24,062 nt of DNA from Actinomycetes bacterium. Lineage in GTDB: Bacteria; Actinomycetota; Actinomycetes; Prado026. Positions 17,444 to 24,062 of the stretch are shown here, in pieces (within the stretch, counting starts at the first letter, position 1; each line of letters begins with the position of its first letter). The stretch spans positions 1-24,062 of the forward strand of contig JALOLN010000009.1 in assembly GCA_025455945.1 (NCBI GenBank). The letters run 5' to 3'. The notes below the pieces were generated by a model that saw only the letters and a program-made list of their open reading frames with translations, had not been told where the DNA came from and did not search any database. A program made the position numbers and the translations under genes.

Positions 17444-18133
17444 CTAGAGGTGGCGGACCGCCTCACGCCGGGACAGCGGGCTGAGCCGGTCCCCGTGGTC
17501 GCGCACGTACCGGCGGACCCAGTCCGGGTCGGTGTGGGCGTGGTCGCGCAGGGCCCACCCGACCGCCTTGCGGAGGAAGAACTCCCGCCGCTCGAGGTTG
17601 GGCTCGAGGCAGTCCTGCAGCAGCCGCACGTCCGTGCGGTCCTTCGCGCCCACCTGGTGCAGGACAGCGGTGCGACGCCGCCACAGGTCCTCGTCCGCGG
17701 CCCAGGCGCGCATGACCGGGGCGAGCTCGTCCGGGAAGGCCCGCACGAGCGGCCCGACGCGTCCGGTGGCGACCCCGTCGACGAGGTCCCACCAGGCGCC
17801 GGTGACGACGAGGTGGTCGTAGAGGGGCAGCACCGCCGGCACCTGGTAGCGCCGGTAGCGCCGGTGCCCGGTGAGGGCGATGGCCGCGTAGCGCTCCTCG
17901 CGGTACCCGGCTTCGTCCCAGAGCGCGCGGACCGTGTCCTGCCAGTCCGCGGTGCTGTCGAGAGGGCACCGGCCGAAGACGTCGCGCCAGATCGCCCGCA
18001 TCGCCGGGGAGTAGACGCCGTGGCAGGGCAGCTCGGACTTGAGGTAGGCGCGCATGCCCGCGGACTTGGGCGGGTCGGCGGCCGCGGCCAGGGCCTGTCG
18101 GACGGCCGCGACGAGCGTGGTGTCGACGGCCAT
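17444..18133 (-). CDS. DNA alkylation repair protein, AlkD-like HEAT-repeat glycosylase
   Basis: This 229-residue all-helical protein matches the AlkC/AlkD family, which excises N3- and N7-alkylated purines without base flipping. The Trp/Asp pair corresponding to Bacillus AlkD Trp109/Asp113 is probably Trp115 and Asp119 in 'GAWWDLVDGVA'; an Arg in 'LWRRRTAVLHQ' (151-161) and Trp193 in 'FFLRKAVGWALRD' fit the other active-site positions. The N-terminal 'SAGMRAYLKSELPCHGVYSPAMRAI' region (24-48) is also typical. The ATG at 18133 lies seven bases after the ribonuclease D stop on the same strand, with no clear Shine-Dalgarno sequence, so it is probably cotranscribed with rnd. The gene is convergent with the 63-aa gene. 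Confidence 0.88.
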   Translation of the reverse strand: MAVDTTLVAAVRQALAAAADPPKSAGMRAYLKSELPCHGVYSPAMRAIWRDVFGRCPLDSTADWQDTVRALWDEAGYREERYAAIALTGHRRYRRYQVPAVLPLYDHLVVTGAWWDLVDGVATGRVGPLVRAFPDELAPVMRAWAADEDLWRRRTAVLHQVGAKDRTDVRLLQDCLEPNLERREFFLRKAVGWALRDHAHTDPDWVRRYVRDHGDRLSPLSRREAVRHL

Positions 18134-18140
18134 CGACGGG

Positions 18141-19394
18141 TCAGGCCTGGCCCTTGTGGCGCAGCCGGCGCAGCGCCCCGGACAGCACCGGCGCCGTCAG
18201 GCCAATCTGCCACTCGCGGGCTCCGGTGGCCAGCAGGGCTGCCGCGACGCCCTCGACGGAGAGGTCGTCCGGGGGGGTCCAGCAGAGCCGGCGGACGCTG
18301 TCGGGGGACAGCAGGTTCTCCACCGGCAGGGTGTGCTCGTCGGCCACGGCGGCCACGGCGGTACGGGCAGCGCCGAGCCGGGCCGCAGCCGCTGGGTCCC
18401 GATCGGCCCAGGCGCGGGCCGGCGGTGGGGCGTCGCTGGGCAGGGTGGGCGAGGGCAGCGCGTCGTCCGGCAGCGCCTTGGCCCTCTCCACCGCCGACCA
18501 CCAGTAGCCCAGGTGCCGCCGGGTGCGCTGGCCGTTGAACGGCGCGATCGCGGCCAGGTCTGCGGCGGTCGCAGGGTCGGCCACGGCAGCGTTGACGATG
18601 GCGGCGTCCGGGAGCAGCCGGCCGGGGGCCAGGTCGCGGCGCCGGGCCATCTCGTCGCGGGCCTCCCACAGCGCGCGGACGACGGCCAGCCCGCGACGGC
18701 CACGGACCCGGTGCAGGCCGGAGGTGCGCCGCCACGGGTCGACGCGTGGCGGTGGTGGGGCAGCGGCGGCCAGCGCGGCGAACTCCTCCTCCGCCCAGGC
18801 CAGCTTGCCCTGCTCGGCCAGCACGCCGGCCAGCTCGTCGCGCAGCTCGACGAGCACCTCCACGTCGAGCGCCGCATAGCGCAGCCACGGCTCAGGCAGC
18901 GGCCGGGTCGACCAGTCCGCGGCCGCGTGCCCCTTCTCGAGGGCGAAGCCGAGCACCTCCTCCACCAGCGGCCCGAGGCCGACCCGTGGGTAGCCCGCGA
19001 GCCGGCCGGCCAGCTCGGTGTCGAACAGCCGGCTCGGGCGCAGGCCGACCTCGGCGAGGCAGGGCAGGTCCTGCGAGGCGGCGTGCAGCACCCACTCGGC
19101 GTCGGCGATCGCCGCGCCGAGGGTCGCGAGGTCGGGGCAGCCGACCGGGTCGACGAGCGCCGTCCCCGCACCGGCGCGGCGCAGCTGGACGAGGTAGGCG
19201 CGCTGCCCGTAGCGGTAGCCCGAGGCGCGCTCGGCGTCCACGGCCACCGGTCCGGCCCCTTGGGCGAACGCCGCCACGGTGGCGGCCAGGCCCTCGGGGT
19301 CGCTGACGACGGCCGGCACCCCGTCGCGCGGCGCGAGGAGCGGGACGGCGGGCGGGGACGGGACGGCCTCGACAGCGGGGGAGGCGTCGGTCAC
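18141..19394 (-). CDS. rnd: ribonuclease D family 3'-5' exonuclease with HRDC domain
   Basis: This 417-residue protein has a complete DEDDy exonuclease site: Asp53 and Glu55 ('VAVDAERASGYRY'), Asp109 ('LHAASQDLPCL'), and Tyr173 and Asp177 ('RYAALDVEVLVEL'). An HRDC domain follows at about residues 225-305 ('LAVVRALWEARDEMARRRD', 'LLPDAAIV'). The C-terminal part (about 330-415) is extra to E. coli RNase D and is typical of actinobacterial homologues. It trims structured RNA 3' ends such as tRNA precursors. The 25-residue N-terminal Pro/Ala tail looks disordered. GTG 19394 is fixed by TAGGCT seven bases upstream (leaderless). Rv2681 is the probable positional homologue. Confidence 0.92.
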   Translation of the reverse strand: MTDASPAVEAVPSPPAVPLLAPRDGVPAVVSDPEGLAATVAAFAQGAGPVAVDAERASGYRYGQRAYLVQLRRAGAGTALVDPVGCPDLATLGAAIADAEWVLHAASQDLPCLAEVGLRPSRLFDTELAGRLAGYPRVGLGPLVEEVLGFALEKGHAAADWSTRPLPEPWLRYAALDVEVLVELRDELAGVLAEQGKLAWAEEEFAALAAAAPPPPRVDPWRRTSGLHRVRGRRGLAVVRALWEARDEMARRRDLAPGRLLPDAAIVNAAVADPATAADLAAIAPFNGQRTRRHLGYWWSAVERAKALPDDALPSPTLPSDAPPPARAWADRDPAAAARLGAARTAVAAVADEHTLPVENLLSPDSVRRLCWTPPDDLSVEGVAAALLATGAREWQIGLTAPVLSGALRRLRHKGQA

Positions 19395-19401
19395 CTGACC
19401 G

Positions 19402-19407
19402 AGCCTA
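19402..19407 (-). promoter_or_regulatory. -10 box, leaderless-type promoter of rnd
   Basis: TAGGCT on the minus strand is followed by seven bases (CGGTCAG) and then GTG 19394. Hexamer and spacing are identical to those of the KimA-like gene on the other strand. It lies in the 36-bp gap after the response-regulator stop, so rnd-alkD can be transcribed separately. Confidence 0.6.
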
Positions 19408-19430
19408 GTGCGGGGGCCGCCCGGGCCGGC

Positions 19431-20051
19431 TCAGCTGATGACGCCGGCACGCAGGGCCAGCGCCACCATCTCGGCCCGGTCTCCGGTGCCGAGCTTGCGG
19501 GCGATCCGGGCCAGGTGGCTCTTCACCGTGAGCGCGGACAGGTGCAGGACGGCGCCGATGTCGCGGTTCGACCGGCCGCTGGCGACCAGCTCCAGGACCT
19601 CGATCTCGCGGGCCGACAACGACTCGATCCCGGAGGTGAGGCCACGCGCCGGGGGACGCTCCCCGCCTCGGCGTCCGGCCTGGCGGTGCCCGTCGACGAC
19701 GAACCCGCGCACGCCAGCCGCCAGGGCGGCCCGCACCGAGAACGGGTCCCCGTCGGCGGCGAGCAGGACGCACCGGTGCCAGCCGGCGGCCCGCAGCTCC
19801 CCGAGCAGGGCGACCCCAGAGCCGTCCGGCAGGCCGAGCTCGACGACGAGCAGGTCCCGCGGTGGTCCGAGCCGGGTCCGTGCCCGGGCCTCGGCGATGC
19901 TCGCGGCCTCGGCGACGTCGGTCGCGCCCAGGCTGTGCAGGGTGGCCAGCACGTCGTGGCGCAGCGCGGCGTCGGCCACCGCCACGAGGGCGGTGAACCG
20001 TGGCGAGCGCACGGCGTAGGCCGTGCCCCGCTGGTCGGCGAGCGCGCTCAC
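19431..20051 (-). CDS. atypical response regulator, LuxR/NarL-type HTH (WhiI-like)
   Basis: This 206-residue protein has a receiver-like domain (about 18-125) and a LuxR/GerE-type HTH (about 143-206: 'LSAREIEVLELVASGRSNRD', 'LTVKSHLARIARKLG'). The receiver lacks the usual phosphorylation residues. The acidic pair is reduced to Asp27 ('VAVADAAL'), the phospho-acceptor position is Glu71 ('DLLVVELGLPDGSG'), and the conserved Lys after strand 5 is replaced near 'GFVVDG'. It is therefore unlikely to be controlled by ordinary aspartyl phosphorylation. No histidine kinase is adjacent. From memory, Streptomyces whiI, also an atypical regulator, lies close to hemE, so this may be its counterpart. GTG 20051 has GGGAGG four bases upstream. 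Confidence 0.85.
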   Translation of the reverse strand: MSALADQRGTAYAVRSPRFTALVAVADAALRHDVLATLHSLGATDVAEAASIAEARARTRLGPPRDLLVVELGLPDGSGVALLGELRAAGWHRCVLLAADGDPFSVRAALAAGVRGFVVDGHRQAGRRGGERPPARGLTSGIESLSAREIEVLELVASGRSNRDIGAVLHLSALTVKSHLARIARKLGTGDRAEMVALALRAGVIS

Positions 20052-20126
20052 CCGTCCTCCCGATCCGACGTCCGACTGCTGTCCCAGTGGTCATCGGCGC
20101 CGGATCCAAGATCCTGAAGCCCGGGT

Positions 20127-20714
20127 TCAGTGCGCGCGGCGGCCCCTCGAGCGGGGCAGCGCCACGACCCCGGCGGCAAGTGGCGGCAGGCCGGCAGCGG
20201 TCGCCAGGACGTCGGCCCAGGCCTGCAGGTGCGGTCCGAGCCGGGAGTCCAGCGCCGTCCACGAGGCCCGCATCTCCACCTCGGCGGTGGGCTCCCGGTC
20301 GCCCATCGACCCGAACGCCTCGGAGGTGACCCGGGTGACGGTGCCGCTGATCGCGGCGTACGGCACCTGCCGCGTCTCCAGGGCCTCGATCAGCCACGAC
20401 CAGCCCACCGAGGGCAGGACCGGGTCCGCCGCGAGCTCCAGCTCCAGCTCGGCCCGCACGAAGGTCACGACCCGGAAGTGCCCCTGCCAGGTCTCGTGGC
20501 CGGCGGGGTCGTGGAGCAGGACGAACCGGCCGGTGGCCAGCTCCTCGTCGTCCTCGCCGACGACGTCCGCGCTGAGCGCGACGGCATGGGGTGCCAGCCG
20601 CTGCGGGGCGGCCGTCTCCTCCAGGGCGATCTCCGGGCGCAGCCGAGTGGCCCGCAGCGCCTCCAGGGCCCGGCGGAACTGCTCCGGTGCCTCGTCGGGC
20701 TCGCGGAGGGACAT
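20127..20714 (-). CDS. DUF3000 family protein
   Basis: This 195-residue protein begins MSLREPDEAPEQFRRALEAL and is rich in alternating strands: 'GRFVLLHDPAGHETWQGHFR', 'VVTFVRAELELELAADPVLP', 'GWSWLIEAL' and 'ISGTVTRVTSEAFG'. These features fit DUF3000, an actinobacterial family of unknown function found with hemE and ribonuclease D (Rv2680 type). No signal peptide or membrane helix is present. A Glu/Asp-rich middle makes it acidic. ATG 20714 follows a -10-like TACGCT by six bases, so the mRNA is probably leaderless. The response-regulator gene lies 75 bp downstream on the same strand. It is divergent from the EamA transporter. Confidence 0.88.
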   Translation of the reverse strand: MSLREPDEAPEQFRRALEALRATRLRPEIALEETAAPQRLAPHAVALSADVVGEDDEELATGRFVLLHDPAGHETWQGHFRVVTFVRAELELELAADPVLPSVGWSWLIEALETRQVPYAAISGTVTRVTSEAFGSMGDREPTAEVEMRASWTALDSRLGPHLQAWADVLATAAGLPPLAAGVVALPRSRGRRAH

Positions 20715-20720
20715 GCCTGG

Positions 20721-20726
20721 AGCGTA
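20721..20726 (-). promoter_or_regulatory. -10 box, leaderless-type promoter of the DUF3000 gene
   Basis: TACGCT on the minus strand is followed by CCAGGC and the ATG at 20714. No Shine-Dalgarno sequence is needed if transcription starts at the ATG. It sits in the 87-bp divergent region shared with the EamA gene. Confidence 0.5.
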
Positions 20727-20785
20727 CGCAGCCGTGGACGCCCAGGCGGGCAGCCGCACCGGGGCAGCCCGCGTTTCCGGTCGGA

Positions 20786-20791
20786 TAGCGT
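20786..20791 (+). promoter_or_regulatory. -10 box for the EamA transporter gene
   Basis: TAGCGT (TANNNT) ends 10 bases before ATG 20802, predicting a leader of only about 4-6 bases. An in-frame GTG at 20790 overlaps the box and is therefore unlikely as the start. Confidence 0.45.
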
Positions 20792-20801
20792 GGCGAACCT
20801 G

Positions 20802-21671
20802 ATGACCGCCGTGCTCGCCCTGCTCTCCAGCGCACTGTGGGGAAGCGCGGACTACCTCGGCGGGACCGTCTCCCGCCGGCTCAGCCCGGTGGTGGTCGTG
20901 GGCGTCTCGCAGACGCTGGCGCTGCTCCTGCTCGTCCCGGCGGTGCTGCTGCTCGGCGCGCCGTCGGACCCCGGCGGCTACCTGCCCTGGGCGCTGGCGG
21001 CCGGGGTGGTCGGGCCGGCGGCCCTGATGACGTTCTACGCGGCGCTGTCGATCGGGACGATGGGCGTGGTCGCCCCGGTGGCCGCCACCGGGGTCGTCGT
21101 CCCCGTGGCGATCGGGCTGTTCGGCGGGGAGCGCCCGACCGGCCTGCAGCTGATCGGCATCGCGGCCGCCGTCGCGGGCGTCGTCCTCGCCAGCGGACCC
21201 GAGGTGCGCGCGGTCGAGACCCACGAGGCCCGCGGGGGTGCCCGTTCGCTGGTCCTCGCCGGGCTGGCCGCCGTGGGGTTCGGCCTGACGCTGTGGCTGA
21301 TCGCCGGAGGGAGCGCCTCCAGCGTCGGCATGACCCTGCTCGTCCAGCGCGTGACGAGCGTCACGCTGTTCGTGTCGGCGGCAGTGGTCGTCGTGTGGTC
21401 CGGGCGGCCGGGCCGCCCGGGAGGCCCCGCTGCCCGCGACCTGCCTGTCCTGCTGGCGGTCGGCGCGGCGGACGTGGCGGCCAACGGGCTGTACGCGCTC
21501 GCCAGCCGCAGCGGGCTGCTCAGCGTCGTGTCGGTGCTGGGCTCGCTCTACCCCGTCGCGACGGCGCTGCTCGCCCGGTTCCTCGACGACGAGCGGTTGC
21601 GCCCGGTCCAGCTCGTCGGCGTCGCCGTGGCGCTGGTCGGGGTCGTCCTCATCGGGGCCGGCGGAGCCTGA
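20802..21671 (+). CDS. EamA/DMT-superfamily transporter
   Basis: This 289-residue protein is almost entirely hydrophobic, with about ten membrane helices in two EamA repeats (about 1-135 and 152-287). Each repeat has the expected signature: 'LLSSALWGSADYLGG' at the start of repeat 1, 'GVVVPVAIGLFGGERPTGLQ' at its end, and 'SLYPVATALLARFLDDERL' with 'LVGVAVALVGVVLIGAG' at the end of repeat 2. A hydrophilic loop near 138-150 ('EVRAVETHEARGG') separates them. The family exports metabolites or drugs; the substrate cannot be told. The start is ATG 20802. Its 3' end overlaps the antisense zinc-ribbon gene by 124 bp. Confidence 0.9.
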   Translation: MTAVLALLSSALWGSADYLGGTVSRRLSPVVVVGVSQTLALLLLVPAVLLLGAPSDPGGYLPWALAAGVVGPAALMTFYAALSIGTMGVVAPVAATGVVVPVAIGLFGGERPTGLQLIGIAAAVAGVVLASGPEVRAVETHEARGGARSLVLAGLAAVGFGLTLWLIAGGSASSVGMTLLVQRVTSVTLFVSAAVVVVWSGRPGRPGGPAARDLPVLLAVGAADVAANGLYALASRSGLLSVVSVLGSLYPVATALLARFLDDERLRPVQLVGVAVALVGVVLIGAGGA

Positions 21672-21832
21672 GCCGCCGCGACCAGCTCGAACGGCCCGAC
21701 GAGGGCCCAGCCGCACACCACGCAGGCCAGCTCGGGGCAGTCGGCGCCGTGTTCGGCACACGGCGGCGTCTCGAACTCACGGTCCTGTGCGCAGCCGGGG
21801 CACCGGCGCACCACCAGCGTGACGTCGTCCAT
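21548..21832 (-). CDS. small zinc-ribbon protein, 94 aa, overlapping the EamA gene 3' end
   Basis: Residues 1-53 lie in the gap between the EamA gene and hemE and look like a real domain: MDDVTLVVRRCPGC, then Cys25, His28 and Cys32 in 'PPCAEHGADCPE', and 'LACVVCGWALVG' with Cys37 and Cys40. The CxxC ... CxxC pair suggests one bound zinc. Residues 54-94 run antisense through the last 124 bp of the EamA gene and read as Thr/Ser/Arg/Ala-rich low complexity, so the tail may be unstructured. ATG 21832 has a weak -10-like CACCGT six bases upstream. I recall similar short proteins near hemE in actinobacteria but cannot name a function; nucleic-acid or protein binding is possible. Confidence 0.6.
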   Translation of the reverse strand: MDDVTLVVRRCPGCAQDREFETPPCAEHGADCPELACVVCGWALVGPFELVAAAQAPPAPMRTTPTSATATPTSWTGRNRSSSRNRASSAVATG

Positions 21833-21838
21833 GGCCCC

Positions 21839-21844
21839 ACGGTG
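21839..21844 (-). promoter_or_regulatory. possible weak -10 box for the zinc-ribbon gene
   Basis: CACCGT on the minus strand ends six bases before the ATG at 21832. Only A2 and T6 match the consensus. It is reported because the geometry equals that of stronger boxes elsewhere in the window. Confidence 0.25.
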
Positions 21845-21883
21845 CCACCCGGGTCCGACAGGCCGCCGCAGGCGCGCCCGTGG

Positions 21884-21889
21884 GACGAT
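21884..21889 (+). promoter_or_regulatory. possible weak -10 box for hemE
   Basis: GACGAT is followed by six bases and then GTG 21896; only A2 and T6 match TANNNT. No Shine-Dalgarno sequence precedes the start, so a leaderless transcript is possible. Confidence 0.25.
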
Positions 21890-21895
21890 CGGTCG

Positions 21896-22936
21896 GTGAC
21901 CCACGCCGACCTCGCCGACGCCGTCCTGCTGCGGGCCTGCCGTCGCGAGCCGGTGCCGCACACCCCCGTGTGGTTCATGCGACAGGCCGGTCGTTCGCTG
22001 CCGGAGTACCGCAAGGTCCGGGAGGGGGTGGCCATGCTCGAGGCCTGCTTCCGGCCCGACCTGGTCACCGAGATCACGCTGCAGCCGGTCCGCCGCTACG
22101 GCGTCGACGCAGCGATCTTCTTCAGCGACATCGTCGTCCCGCTGAAGGCGGTGGGGGTCGACCTGGACATCGTCCCGGGGGTCGGGCCGGTGGTGGCCGA
22201 CCCGATCCGCACCCCCGCGGACCTGGACCGGTTGCCGCCGCTGACCGCGGACGACGTGACGACGGTCGCCGAGGGGGTGCGGCAGGTCGTCGGCGAGCTC
22301 GGGCCGACACCGCTCATCGGCTTCGCGGGCGCACCGTTCACCCTTGCGTCGTACCTCGTCGAGGGCGGCCCGAGCCGCAACCACGTGCGCACCAAGGCCC
22401 TGATGTACGGCGACGAGGCGACCTGGCACGCGCTGCTGGACCGGCTGGCCGGCATCGCGGGGGAGTTCCTTCGGGTGCAGGTGGAAGCCGGCGCCTCGGC
22501 GGTGCAGCTGTTCGACTCGTGGGTCGGGGCGCTGCCGCTGGCCGACTACCGCCGCTACGTGCTGCCGCACTCGGCCCGGGCGCTGTCGGCCGTGGCCGAC
22601 CTCGGCGTCCCCCGGATCCACTTCGGGGTGGGCACCGGCGAGCTGCTCGGGGCGATGGGGGAGGCCGGCGCGGAGGTCGTCGGCGTCGACTTCCGGGTGC
22701 CGCTGGACGAGGCGGCCCGCCGCGTCGGACCGGGACGCGCACTGCAGGGCAACCTCGACCCGGCGGCCGTGTTCGCCCCGTGGCCGGCGGTGGCGGAGCG
22801 GGTCCGGGCCGTGCTGGCCGCCGCCGACGGGCTCGAGGGGCACGTGTTCAACCTCGGTCACGGGGTGCTGCCGGAGACCGACCCCGCGGTCCTGCAGCGC
22901 GTGGTCGACCTCGTGCACGCCTCGACCGCCCACTGA
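21896..22936 (+). CDS. hemE: uroporphyrinogen III decarboxylase
   Basis: This 346-residue cytoplasmic enzyme decarboxylates the four acetate side chains of uroporphyrinogen III to give coproporphyrinogen III in heme synthesis. The substrate-binding N-terminal motif 'PVWFMRQAGRSLPEYR' (24-39) supplies Arg29 and Arg33, and Asp78 in 'FFSDIVVPL' is the essential aspartate. Later signatures are 'GFAGAPFTLASYLVEGG', 'QLFDSWVGAL', 'LQGNLDPAAVFAP' and 'VFNLGHGVLPETDP'. Length is normal for the family. GTG 21896 gives MTHADLADAVLLRACRREPV, a typical N-terminus. It is divergent from the zinc-ribbon gene (63 bp between starts) and followed by a strong hairpin before the opposing DUF4349 gene. Confidence 0.97.
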   Translation: MTHADLADAVLLRACRREPVPHTPVWFMRQAGRSLPEYRKVREGVAMLEACFRPDLVTEITLQPVRRYGVDAAIFFSDIVVPLKAVGVDLDIVPGVGPVVADPIRTPADLDRLPPLTADDVTTVAEGVRQVVGELGPTPLIGFAGAPFTLASYLVEGGPSRNHVRTKALMYGDEATWHALLDRLAGIAGEFLRVQVEAGASAVQLFDSWVGALPLADYRRYVLPHSARALSAVADLGVPRIHFGVGTGELLGAMGEAGAEVVGVDFRVPLDEAARRVGPGRALQGNLDPAAVFAPWPAVAERVRAVLAAADGLEGHVFNLGHGVLPETDPAVLQRVVDLVHASTAH

Positions 22937-22959
22937 GCCCGCCCGCCCGTCTCCCCACG

Positions 22960-23009
22960 CGTGGCGGTGACGATGTGGCCGCTCTGGCGACCGCATCGTC
23001 ACCGCCACG
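22960..23009. terminator. strong hairpin between convergent hemE and DUF4349 genes, likely bidirectional terminator
   Basis: Perfect 16-bp arms CGTGGCGGTGACGATG (22960-22975) and its complement (22994-23009) can extend by three more pairs including one G-U, leaving a 12-base loop. The hairpin lies 23 bases after the hemE stop and seven bases beyond the DUF4349 stop. It has no U-tract. The arm length and symmetry also resemble dispersed intergenic repeats of GC-rich actinobacteria. Confidence 0.65.
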
Positions 23010-23016
23010 AAAGGGG

Positions 23017-23970
23017 TCAGGCTGGGGTGGACGGCGGGGAGGTCCGGGCGGACCGCCGCCGGACGAGGGTGACGACCGGCACGGCGACGACGAGCCCGAG
23101 CAGCAGGAACGGCAGCAGCACGCCGAGCGCAGTCAGCAGCCACGTGGCCGCCGCGACGAAGGCGTCCCAGCCCTGCTGCAGGCCGGCCGCGAAACCGCTC
23201 GGGTCGTCGTCCGTGCCGGCGGGGTCCGGGCCGACGATGGAGACCGTGACGGTCGCCAGCACCGTCTGGCTCGCCAGCTGCTTGGCCTGCGCCTGCAGTG
23301 CCTCCAGCTCGGCCTCCCGCGTGGCCAGCTGGGCCTCGATCTGGACGATCTCGCCGATGGTGTTGGCGCGCGCCAGCAGTGCCCGCACCCGGTTGACGCT
23401 CTCGGTCTGGGACTGGATCCGGGACTGCACGTCGACGACCTGCTCGGTCACGTCGGTGGCGGTCTGGTCCTGCGACAGCACGGTGCCCAGCTCGGCCAGG
23501 TCCGCGAGCAGGTCGCCCAGCCTGGCCTCCGGCACGCGCAAGGTGAGCAGGGACACCGTCAGGTCGGGGTCGTCGGGGTCGATGACCGTCTGCTCGCCGG
23601 CGACCAGCCCACCGGCGCTGGTGACCAGGACGACGGCCTGCTTCGAGGCCACGAGGACGTCGTCCGCCCGGAGCCGCACCGACGCCGTCCGGATGACTGA
23701 GCGCTGCTGCAGCGCCACCGTGGTCTTGCTGCCGTCTTCGAGCGCGGGGGCACCCTCCGACCCCACCCCGCTGTCGGTACCCTGCCGCTCCGTGCCGCCA
23801 TCGGGCACCGTCTCGGGCGCCGTGGCGGCGTCAGGCGCGCCGCCGGACTCGTCGGTGCCGCCGCCGCACCCGGCGAGCAGGGAGCCCAAAACCACCATCA
23901 GCACTGCCGCCACAACCACTCCGAGCGCCCCACCGCGACGTCCTCCACGACTCCCTCGCAGCGCTGGCAT
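23017..23970 (-). CDS. DUF4349 domain lipoprotein
   Basis: A 317-residue envelope protein. Residues 1-34 form a signal peptide (Arg-rich n-region, hydrophobic 'ALGVVVAAVLMVVLGS') ending in a lipobox, 'LLAGC', with lipidated Cys35. A Gly/Asp/Glu-rich linker (36-80) precedes the DUF4349 domain (about 86-250): 'RSVIRTASVRLRADD', 'SAGGLVAGEQTV', 'LTLRVPEARLGDLLADLAEL', a likely coiled coil at about 176-235, and 'VTVSIVGPDP'. A C-terminal membrane helix ('LGVLLPFLLLGLVVAVPVV', 282-300) ends in 'RRRS'. It should thus be anchored at both ends outside the membrane. Function unknown. An in-frame TGA just upstream makes ATG 23970 the earliest start; the nearest GGAGG is 13 bases away. Confidence 0.9.
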   Translation of the reverse strand: MPALRGSRGGRRGGALGVVVAAVLMVVLGSLLAGCGGGTDESGGAPDAATAPETVPDGGTERQGTDSGVGSEGAPALEDGSKTTVALQQRSVIRTASVRLRADDVLVASKQAVVLVTSAGGLVAGEQTVIDPDDPDLTVSLLTLRVPEARLGDLLADLAELGTVLSQDQTATDVTEQVVDVQSRIQSQTESVNRVRALLARANTIGEIVQIEAQLATREAELEALQAQAKQLASQTVLATVTVSIVGPDPAGTDDDPSGFAAGLQQGWDAFVAAATWLLTALGVLLPFLLLGLVVAVPVVTLVRRRSARTSPPSTPA

Positions 23971-24028
23971 GGCCGCTCACGTCCCTCCGTCGGGCTGGGA
24001 GCCGGTGCTCCCGGGCACTGCTTCGACG

Positions 24029-24044
24029 CGTGAGCGCGGTCACA
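24029..24044. promoter_or_regulatory. possible CRP/GlxR-type site upstream of the DUF4349 gene
   Basis: CGTGAGCGCGGTCACA contains GTGA-N6-TCAC, the core of CRP/FNR-family sites (read on the minus strand, TGTGACCGCGCTCACG). It lies about 60 bases upstream of the ATG at 23970. The core could occur by chance in a window this long, so the call is weak. No clear -10 was identified between it and the gene. Confidence 0.3.
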
Positions 24045-24062
24045 CGGTTCCGGCGCGTCGGA

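Overview
The window is very GC-rich, with strong GC bias at third codon positions, many GTG starts, four GTGA stop/start junctions and -10 boxes of the TANNNT type. Together with the gene order this points to a chromosomal segment of a high-GC actinobacterium. From memory, the order OB-fold protein / DUF3159 / paired TrkA proteins / APC-type permease / TrmA-family methyltransferase ... dxs ... ribonuclease D / DUF3000 / hemE matches the mycobacterial Rv2694c-to-Rv2678c region, with blocks inserted or rearranged. A Frankiales- or Geodermatophilales-like genus is plausible, but the sequence alone does not fix it.

Layout. (1) 1-899: a left-truncated OB-fold protein coupled to a DUF3159 membrane protein. 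(2) 877-4303: a likely potassium module, with two TrkA-type NAD-binding proteins (CeoB- and CeoC-like) on the minus strand, divergent from a permease that looks KimA-like (K+/H+ symporter) rather than an amino-acid carrier. (3) 4300-5511: a 23S rRNA (uracil-5-)-methyltransferase-type Fe-S enzyme overlapping the permease stop. (4) 5567-8215: aconitase, with a promoter and an AT-rich palindrome embedded in the methyltransferase 3' end. (5) 8216-8379: a 164-bp intergenic block that is largely a nested inverted-repeat element. (6) 8380-10927: a translationally coupled trio of XylB-type kinase, unknown protein and aldose epimerase. (7) 10960-12873: dxs, with its own leaderless-type promoter. (8) 12864-17118, minus strand: an unknown 283-aa protein downstream of a fadA-fadB beta-oxidation operon. 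(9) 17242-17433: a 63-aa protein. (10) 17444-20714, minus strand: DUF3000, an atypical LuxR-type response regulator, ribonuclease D and an AlkD-like DNA glycosylase. (11) 20802-22936: an EamA transporter, an opposed small zinc-ribbon gene and hemE. (12) 23017-23970, minus strand: a DUF4349 lipoprotein, separated from hemE by a strong hairpin.

The window is mainly core metabolism and housekeeping: TCA cycle, MEP isoprenoid pathway, fatty-acid oxidation, heme synthesis, RNA and DNA maintenance, and K+ homeostasis. No phage, transposase, CRISPR array, rRNA or tRNA gene was seen. The longest gene-free stretch is 164 bp. I found no clear new multi-gene system. The items most worth a second look are the nested repeat before xylB, the operator-like palindromes at acnA and fadA, the recurring leaderless start architecture, the response regulator with Glu at its phospho-acceptor site, and the likely potassium function of the permease.
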